From positions 10,560,825 through 10,624,824 of the forward strand of contig CM037841.1 in NCBI GenBank assembly GCA_021234535.1: DNA of 64,000 nucleotides, given 5' to 3'. How positions within the stretch are numbered: position 1 is the stretch's first letter; each line of letters begins with the position of its first letter. A program made the position numbers and the translations under genes. Below the pieces are notes generated by a model. That model saw nothing but the letters and a program-made list of their open reading frames with translations, made no database searches and was not told the DNA's origin. Below are positions 55,772 to 64,000 of the stretch, one piece after another. Source of the DNA: Stichopus chloronotus. Lineage: Eukaryota > Echinodermata > Holothuroidea > Aspidochirotida > Stichopodidae.

Positions 55772-58003
55772 CTGATAGGAAAAAGGAAAACTTAATTTTA
55801 ACACCTGAAAAGACTTAAACAAAACATTACAAATTTACCTACTTTTAAGAGGCATGAAGTAACATAAAGAAGGTATTTGTACAGCACTATCATCTCTTTT
55901 GAAGAGCTCCTGTATAATTCCTTAATGAACTGCCGTGCTGATGGATTTGTTAATTACAGAGAGAATTAAAAAGGATATCAAGAATACAATGAAGCATTTT
56001 ATGACGAGTGTTTCATTTTGCCATCTGCGTAGTCGCTGAAGTTCCTCAATCACTCGGGCAATATTATTATTATACACCAGAGTCCCGTAATGTTTGCATT
56101 ACTATACACTAGAGTCCTGTTCGGAGCAAACTGTATTGTAAAGTTACTAACAAAATGAAGGAAATTAAATACGTAAAGTAAACATATCTGCATTGCATAT
56201 CCAAATTACATTTGAATGTGTAATGTCAATTAGAAAATCCAACAAACATTTAGAGCCAACTGTCAACGTTACTTGCTCTTTTCAGTAAATAGTGTGATCA
56301 GACAATTATCTCTACCGACCATCTACCTTCCACTGACACTGAATATCCTGGCAACTAGCAGTTGGCAGACAAAAAAATGTTCAAATGTGTTGCCTTTATT
56401 AAAGCGAAGTCTTGAAAATATCACTTAGGGAATGCTGCAATACTTGGCATACATTACTTTAAGATATGTATTGCAGAACAAAATCGCGGTGTCAAAATTA
56501 AGGATCAGGAAACGAGTCCACAAATACTCTAAATACTCCTCCAAACACACGCAGGCTTACAAACCATCCCAAACATAATTTACTTAAACATCCCACTTGA
56601 TTCACCATCACATACATTCACTGGCTTATAAAATTTGGTATCTCGATAGTAATTTATTCATCAATGATAGGCAGAACTTTTTCCTTAATGTAGCAGTTGC
56701 CCATGCTAAGTCAGAAAAAAAAAAGCATATTCTCTGCACAAATTTTCTAGTTGGAATAGTTCAACTGCTGGATACATCATATGAAGTGATTCCAGCTGTT
56801 CACAATATGAAACAAAATGCCCCATAACACAGCAGCAAGCTCTGAAATATTCTGTTTGTATCATTGCACACAAATGAAACTGCACATTGGCAATAGCAAT
56901 ACACACAGTATGTAATCATTTCCAACTGCACATCTGCCATGTGAGAGTTCTGAATTTTCCAACTGACATATTCACAAGTGATGAAACCTCTTTTCAAGGT
57001 GAATGCAATTTGATACAGTTATTAATCTGTAATTTCCAACTTACACAGCAATGTAATTCTATTAGCCTGTGAAACAAAAACCACACTCGCACAAGGTGCC
57101 AACGATGGTACAAACCTTCAAAATACAGTAATTAGTCGTATCTCCACGAATTTACTGACGTTGGAAACACAGGCATGGACAGTAGTGTGAAAAGTTGTGA
57201 AACTTTCTCGTTCCGTCAATACCACCACGCTTAATTGGATATGAGGAAGAATCGATAAAGACCTCTCCTTTTGTGAGCTTATAGTAGGTGCTCACTTCCG
57301 AGTGGGTTTTTTTTTTCTTTTTTTTTTGTCAAGGTTCACAGATGTACAAAGTGATACAGCAATCAACAATATATGTCAGTGACAGAAATAATGAATATCC
57401 TGTGTAGCTGAAGCTACTCTGTTGCACAGTGTGTGTGACGTGGAATGTGGGCTGTATCAGCCATGCAGATCAATATTACTTATTTTTGTTTTTGACTAAC
57501 ATCCAGAATCCTGGAAGGAATTAGTGACAATTCCGGAACTGATTCATGGAGGGGATTTTCCCGGAATTAAAGCCAAAAAAAACTCAGGAGACTGCATGTG
57601 TGTGTGTCTTAAACTTCAGTGTTTCCTCTTGCTAAATTACACTGACCCCACTACCCCGAGGCGGAAGTGCTGGAAATGGAAAAAGCATCTGCAATTGTAG
57701 ACTTTAAAGGACGATCAGTGGAACTGACATTCTGCACTAATGATAGTTAGGAATAACTTTCACTTTCAGGATATCAAACCATCTGAACAGAGGCAGCTTT
57801 TTTTGCTGCACATTTATGCAAAATGTAAAACTTATAGCTTGCACTGTGCAATTTTTTGTACAAAAAAGCAAGATAGAAATATAAAAGATAATATCTGTAA
57901 GAAGTATGCAAATATTATTGCACAAGGGGCCAGTGGATGGGTGATTAGAGCAGCAATGATGCACAATCTCAGCATCCTACGTCACGGACCTTTGTTGAAT
58001 AAA
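55772..58003. other. Upstream of coding exon 1, nothing recognised
   Basis: Expected to be intronic (between a non-coding leader exon and exon 1). No leader exon or promoter could be placed. Confidence 0.4.
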
Positions 58004-58190
58004 TCCCCCACAACTCACTGGTGTGGGTATTCACGAATGACGAATGGTACTTACACCTTGCTCTTACTACCGCATTATCACACATGCCTAACCACCCTTC
58101 CAAACAATTTTTCAGAAGAGTGGTTAAGCATGTCTGACAATGCAGTAGTAAGAGCAAGGTGTAAGTATACAGTATGTCTACAATGGAAAT
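58004..58190 (+). mobile_element. Foldback hairpin element, family A, long-stem copy
   Basis: Starts TCCCCCACAACTCACTGG with the small 5' hairpin. The long stem pairs TACTTACACCTTGCTCTTAC with its complement before the right end, continues with one mismatch through GCATT, and further in pairs ACATGCCTAACCAC with GTGGTTAAGCATGT. Ends GTCTACAATGGAAAT. Its stem is different in sequence from the 38314 and 44189 copies, yet complementary. Confidence 0.8.
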
Positions 58191-58337
58191 CTTTATATCC
58201 TTCTGTTGAATGAACCAAAACGGTACTAGGAAAGTGAAAAGGATGAATCCCAAGCAGGGATGTTGTGAAAACCCCAAAAGGATGTGAACAGAGGCATATT
58301 GAGAAAGATCTAGATGAAGCAGAAAACTTCGCTGCAA

Positions 58338-58464
58338 GACTAAAAGGCTGGCAATTACGGAAGCGCGGTGACCAGATACACACACACACAATTGTCAGAT
58401 GATAGACCATGGTCAATATGGTAATGCATAGTTTATATGAGGTGAGGGAGTACATGCTGTGAAT
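58338..58464 (+). mobile_element. Foldback hairpin element, family B, right part only
   Basis: GACTAAAAGGCTGGCAATTA, an (AC)n tract, GACCATGGTCAATATGGTAA, ATATGAGGTGAGGGAGTAC and GCTGTGAAT. The loop segment is in reverse orientation relative to the right arm when compared with 61691-61924. Confidence 0.7.
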
Positions 58465-58878
58465 TCTCAAAAGTAAGATACATTGGGCATTACTTGTAAG
58501 TTTTACAAAACTAAGATACAGTCATTTCATGCCCCTCATCAAGTGCATGAGTATGGTCTGGATAGTACTTGATTTAGACTGCTGTGATACAATCCCAGAT
58601 ATCGAACCCATGTGCAACTTGTCACTCTTGCACTTCAAAGACAACTTTGTGAGATGTAGGCTAATCCAGTTATTGATGGATGGTGGTCACCATTAACAGA
58701 CACATTAGATGGAAACTGTGAACTCGTCGTAGTGAAGTAATTGTGGAGTAAAGTATCTTATTCTATTTAGCAGCTACGTTTAATGGGTGACTGCTGTGAC
58801 AATGTTTTTGTACATAAAACTAAAGCTGCTGTACGAACATGTACAATTTATGATTATCTTACTTTAATCTCTTACATC

Positions 58879-58950
58879 CACCACTGCTCACTGATGTGGG
58901 TATTCACAAGTGATTATACCTATGACCCCTTGTTCACTAATGCATTCATT
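58879..58950 (+). mobile_element. Foldback hairpin element, family A, left-end remnant
   Basis: CCACTGCTCACTGATGTGGG, TATTCACAAGTGATTATACC and CCCCTTGTTCACTAATGCAT match the left terminus of complete copies. No right arm is present. Confidence 0.6.
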
Positions 58951-61690
58951 CGACCTTGCTCAACCTACACTCGCAATCAATTCTAGCACCACCCCCAAGT
59001 AAGTTGAATCACCAAATGCTTGTATTACATGTTTGATATGATCAACTTTGGATGAAAGAGACCTCAAATGAGCGAGATGAAGGCTTCCTGTAAGTATACA
59101 TACTCACTTGACATTTATATACAAGCAAAATTAGAAGGAATATTCATGTACTGCTGAACATTTGAGATAAGGATATAGGATGATACTTTCCATGAACAAG
59201 AGCTCCTAGAACAAAACTACTATAAAATTTGCTAGTGCTCATAATCACAACCATCTTTGCTTCTCAAAACATGAATTTAGATATTTTGCAACTCCCATAT
59301 TATCTGGCTGTTCAAACTCAGCAGATATTATCCCATTGCATAAAGAGCTTTTAACATCAAAGCACCATATAAGTACTGTTTTATTACTTTTGTTATTGAT
59401 GATAATGACAACAACATCCAACACAAGCTACACGTAGTAAAGGCTCCCAGACAAGGTTGTTAACAAGATTCTTGAAAATGTTTTTCTAGCGTTGAGACTA
59501 GTGACTCTAGGACTGTATTTACAGTACTTCTGGGCAATCTGTCAGTTAGTCTGAGGGCCGGAATCCACAAAAGTAGAATAATTTGCAAATGAAATACGAT
59601 CCAAAACATGTAAAAACACACAAGGAAGCTTACTTCAGCAAGTTACACTTTCAGGTGGTAGTAGGGAAGGAGGTACTGATCCCCACTTCGGGACAGAGTG
59701 AAGGTAGATGTAATGTTAAAGATTAATTTATACTAGCTGTCGCTGGAACAGTAAAGAGACACGAAATACTTGTGTGGAAACATGTAAGTGACGAGCAGAG
59801 TAAATTAGCTACTCTAGTGTTGAAAATGGACAGGTGCAATGAAAGGACTGTACATACAGTGCTTGTGTTTACAGTGCTTGTGTAGGCTTTGCCTCCAGGC
59901 AGAGGAGTCAAAATGTATTAATTGTGCGTAATAATTGGACTTCAAATGTTCTATAAACGTGACAGCTACTGTAGAAGTTCATTGAATTCTGGGCGTACTT
60001 CCTGAAGTATATCAGCTACCAGAGACTGACAGTTTTCTTGCACTTGGTGTTCAGTCTACATGCATAAAAGATGAAATTCATATTAACATTATTTTTGATG
60101 ATTGTTGGCCATAAAATGCATCTAGAAATGTTTCTTGCTAGGGCACAACCCCTTTTCCCTTCAGAGAAAATAAACAGATGACAATGTGGCTAAGAATATA
60201 AGGTAAAAGGTAATTGTTGATTCAAACAATGGTGGACTTAACATGCTTGTCCTCAGTGAAGAAGAAATATCTGAAACATTAAAACTGATTTTAAATCAAT
60301 CCTTCCATATCTTCCCAGTTAACATTCTCCTGTAGTACAAAATCACTGAAAGCAGTTTGATACTCATTGAAAACAGGTCTGTTTTTGCATAATGTTCCCT
60401 TTCTGTACGTGTAGTGTACACTGCAGTACAATATCAGCTGAGAGTACACACGGTCTACAGAAAATATTTGAAAAATGAAAATGACAACAGTGGTAAGGTT
60501 GCAAATTAAATATATACAGTAGTCTCAGGGTAATTTTGATAATTTCTGGCCATGAAGTTAAACCTTAACATTGTCGATATTGAATACAAATGTGGGTCAG
60601 TTCAAATGAGCCGTGCATGGCTTTTGTTCTCAACCATACAATCACACAATATTACTGGTATATAAGTCATAGTGAGTTACAGTATGGCTATAATGGTGGT
60701 CATTACACAACCTCATCATTCATTAAAAAAAAATAAAAATAAAATACTGAGGAAAGCCTGCTAAAATGTGAAATACAATGCTGTTCCAAAAATAAATTTC
60801 TGAGGTGACCATTCATCTCTCCTCACCCTCACCAGATGGGTTTCATTTTCTCAGAGATTCTTTGACCAAGTCTTAAAGATACAGCGTTACCAAATTCTCC
60901 AGGGAAGACATCAACTTATGAGAACATTTTTGCTGATGTCTCATTAAAAGTAGGTTCAATTTTCTTTTTTGTTTTCCTGTGGATTCTGGGGGTGCCGTGA
61001 GTTATTGTGACTGAATACAAACTAAAAGACAGAATTGTTCAATCCTACAGCCCCTGTTAGAATTGCTGGCAAACTAGTGCTAAACTTAATTAGCATCGGA
61101 TTTCTGAAGGCTTCTCATTTTTTGGGCTTTGGTTTCTCTGACAGGAAAGGTCAAAAACCGTTTCGCCTTCTTACATCCAAGAGTGTCATTTCCACTGCTG
61201 CAGAGGATGCGTCGTATTTTATCTTCTGAAGATAGCCAGCTCTGTTTGAGATGAGAAAAGCATGCACTGGGAGGCCTAAAATGCCACAAGCAATCTAGAG
61301 ATGATAACAGTACAGCTGAGGATATACAGAAGCTAATCAAATGAATGACCGTAGAGGTGGGATTACCTGCTGATGTGCAGTCATGAATTGTCAGTAATGC
61401 TTATTCCTGTGGGAAGATTGCAGGGGGGTACACTTTCATACACTGCACTAAGCTAGAGAATGGTAGCAAATTAAGTGCCAGTGGATGGAGGTCATCCAGC
61501 CCATACTTTATGCACATGCACACATGGCATAACATGGGCCATAAGTTAAGACACCCTCCAATGCGACATGTAAATATTGACCTTAGCTACAGGCCTGTAT
61601 GTCATAATGTGCACTGACCACACATGTCTAGTCAAAAAAGTGGGTTGATACACCTCCCTGGATGAAAATTTTATAGTCGCCTGACATAGA
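58951..61690. other. Non-coding, nothing recognised
   Basis: No exon, RNA gene or repeat was recognised. Open frames at 61035-61340 overlap on both strands and show no family similarity. Confidence 0.4.
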
Positions 61691-61924
61691 TTCCCCAAAA
61701 CTCCCTGGTTTTGGAATTCTCTAGCGACGTACTCACCTCATATAACCTATGCATTACTGTATTGATGATGGTCTAGCATCTGGCAATTTTGTGTGTGTGT
61801 GCAGGTGTGTATCTGGTCACCACCCTTCCGTAATTGCCAGCCTTTATGGTCTGCCAGATGCTTGACCATGGTCAATACAGTAATGCATAGGTTATATGAG
61901 GTGAGAGAGTACGCGCTGTGAATT
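61691..61924 (+). mobile_element. Foldback hairpin element, family B, complete
   Basis: Starts TTCCCCAAAACTCCCTGG with a small hairpin (CCAAAA / TTTTGG), then AATTCTCTAGCGACGTAC. A perfect 34-base-pair stem follows (61732-61765 with 61872-61905). The loop carries a (TG)n tract and a shorter inverted pair (GCATCTGGC.. / ..GCCAGATGC). Ends GTACGCGCTGTGAATT. Same architecture as family A with a different stem. Confidence 0.85.
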
Positions 61925-64000
61925 ACTATGTTTTGCATGAGCCTACTGTAGCTACATGCATTTATTTAAATACACTTGTGTAGGGCACAAGGCCTCAGAG
62001 GTCAAAATTGATCCATGGGATAAAAATTGGTAACTGGTGTTGATCATCTTTTGAACAAACATGTGAAAACCCAAACAATGAAAATGTGCACAACAAGACT
62101 GCATGAAGTCATATTTTGTGACAAAGTTCATGCTAGTTCAATATTTTGTAAGAAGTATTTATAATTTGAAGAGGTGAGTGACATGGAACACCTCAGAATA
62201 TTGGAAGGATTAATTTTTCAATCAGAAACCATCAGTTTGCATGATTTGCACATTGATGAATACAATACAGCCAGTTTTAAAACCAAAGTATCAGCTGGAG
62301 TAGAATGGCAACTAGGCCTACTGTAGTAGGTGATGAGAGGGGTATGCACATTTTTGTTCAAAATAATGCAAATATCAGAATTTGGCAATGCCCATATCAA
62401 CCATGTATAAATGGATATTGTGGACATTTTATCAAAGAACAAATTAAACATGTCGATGCTGGAGGGTATCCCAGACATCAGTAGTGCCTTTAAAGGTTGT
62501 GTGACATGAAAATGACATTTTGGAACACTGGATGTATTGAGCATTGGAAATGTTAAATATAGCCACAAATGCGATCAAAATCCGTCAAAGATTGACAGAT
62601 TTAGCAGGGAGATTAGTGTCTCACAGCTGTATCATGAATAAACATTGGCTGAGTATGCAAATATGTGATGTCAAGAGATGGCCTCCAATGATAAGTCTGA
62701 TGTTAATCCTTTGTTTTATGTAACCTTTATTTCAAGCACATTTGAAGATTTTACATGTCAAGAGAGTTTTATTCTGGAAGAATATATTTTTTTTCTTCAC
62801 AAATATCGATATCACTTACCAATAAGAAACCTAGTAATTAAGGGGTAATATATCTAACAAAAGAAATACTGACACAGTGCAACACTCCACATCATCTGTT
62901 TTGCATTTTTATCAAACTTTGAAAAGTATTATCTCAAAAGCAGTAATAGATATAAACAAAATCCCAAATGAATTTCACTCTCAGGATTTTACTTTGCAAT
63001 GTATGCATGACGTGTGCCCTTTTCTGCATTAATTGTCACACAACCTTGAAGATTTACTGCCATTAAATAATCGATGATGATTGCAAACAAAAGACTTACA
63101 ATACTTCTTTTATTCGCAAAACATCATTACAAGTCTAATGGAATCATTACTCAGATGTAACATACTGAAAATCTTCATCGTGTTTTGATATTAATGGACC
63201 TCAAATACATAGTCCCTTCAACCTCCCCTAAGCAGCTCAAGCTTGGCTTACGAAAGTTGCCCACCTGTGCGTCCCTGCAGTACACAATACCACTTACCGT
63301 AATCTCAATACTCCATCCTACACAGAGGCACTGGCTGCTGGAATTATTTGGAAATGAGGTCTGGTTCAGTTTCAGATATAAACCAATAAAATGTCATAGG
63401 ATTACAATAAACAAGCATAGCGACATTAGCTTTTAAATCCCTATCTTATCAGCAAGAACATAAAATCCCAACTACCATGTGTAATTGACAAGCTGTAGCT
63501 GTTTAGAGGGACATAAAAACCTGGGTAACATCCGTTAAATTCTCATCGCGAAGCCGTTTATTGGACACGAAGCAGCGTGACAAACACTTAAACAGGGAAA
63601 ATGAATCTAAACAAGGAGAAGTGCAGTAAATGTACTGGACAGTAAGTATAATGTTAATATCATTTTAAGGTTATGTGAAATAACAGTAACAGGAAACTTT
63701 GCTGAAGAAGACCAATTTACTGTAAGCATCTGGTACAATCAATGAGAGTTTCACTAGAGGGACTGTACATGGGAGGGATACATCCCAAAAAAAATGATTA
63801 CAACGGAGAGGGAAAATCTTTCCTCCCTACTCCTCCTCCTCCATGCCATCTCCCTTTCTCCACTCCCTTTAACCTGATATACATATCACTGGGGTCCATC
63901 TCCCAAGAGTCATCCTTAATTTAGAGTCCTGTCTTTGTATGGAACAGTACACAGCTTCCTTTACATGCGAACATGTAAAGCCTTAAACAACTACATTGTG
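61925..64000. other. Non-coding, nothing recognised
   Basis: AT-rich sequence without recognisable exon, RNA gene or repeat to the window end. Confidence 0.4.

Noticed and set aside
61086..61340. Minus-strand 84-codon frame
   Set aside because: Overlaps an equally open plus-strand frame; no domain or splice support.

Overview
The window is animal nuclear DNA: AT-rich, intron-dominated and full of simple and dispersed repeats, with no bacterial-style gene packing. Only one protein-coding gene can be built with confidence. It is a high-affinity, Na+/Cl--dependent choline transporter (CHT1/SLC5A7 type) on the minus strand, with eight coding exons from 55676 (ATG) down to 14239 (stop), about 41 kb. 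The divergence from human CHT1 and the repeat content suggest a marine invertebrate, plausibly an echinoderm or another invertebrate deuterostome. That is an inference; the species cannot be read from the sequence.

Layout, left to right. 640-1770: a decayed BEL/Pao retrotransposon on the minus strand. About 3700-4300: a weakly supported promoter/first-exon candidate. 4300-14238: non-coding DNA downstream of the transporter. 14239-15672: exons 8 and 7. 15673-23444: intron 6 with several repeat arrays. 23445-25640: exons 6, 5 and 4. 26.2-28.5 kb: intron 3 with a hairpin element and a 1.5 kb tandem array. 29474-29629: exon 3. 31.2-31.9 kb: a hairpin element and a minisatellite. 32066-32173: exon 2. 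32174-55510: the 23 kb intron 1, which holds most of the mobile-element debris (gag-like and tyrosine-recombinase fragments, hairpin elements, tandem repeats). 55511-55771: exon 1, whose 5' end is a splice acceptor, so the promoter and a non-coding leader exon lie further right. 55.8-64 kb: non-coding apart from more hairpin elements.

The exons join in frame everywhere except inside exon 5, where one base too many (or two too few) breaks the frame. Otherwise the model gives 597 residues, against 580 in human CHT1.

The most unusual content is a family of short foldback elements (at least 11 full or partial copies here). They have a small conserved 5' hairpin and then a long hairpin whose stem sequence differs between copies while its arms stay complementary. 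The base of each stem carries a consensus-like 5' splice-donor motif, readable on both strands in the best copies. A second notable item is a repeat, present at six loci all in the same orientation, built on TGACCT nuclear-receptor half-sites, including perfect DR1 sites.
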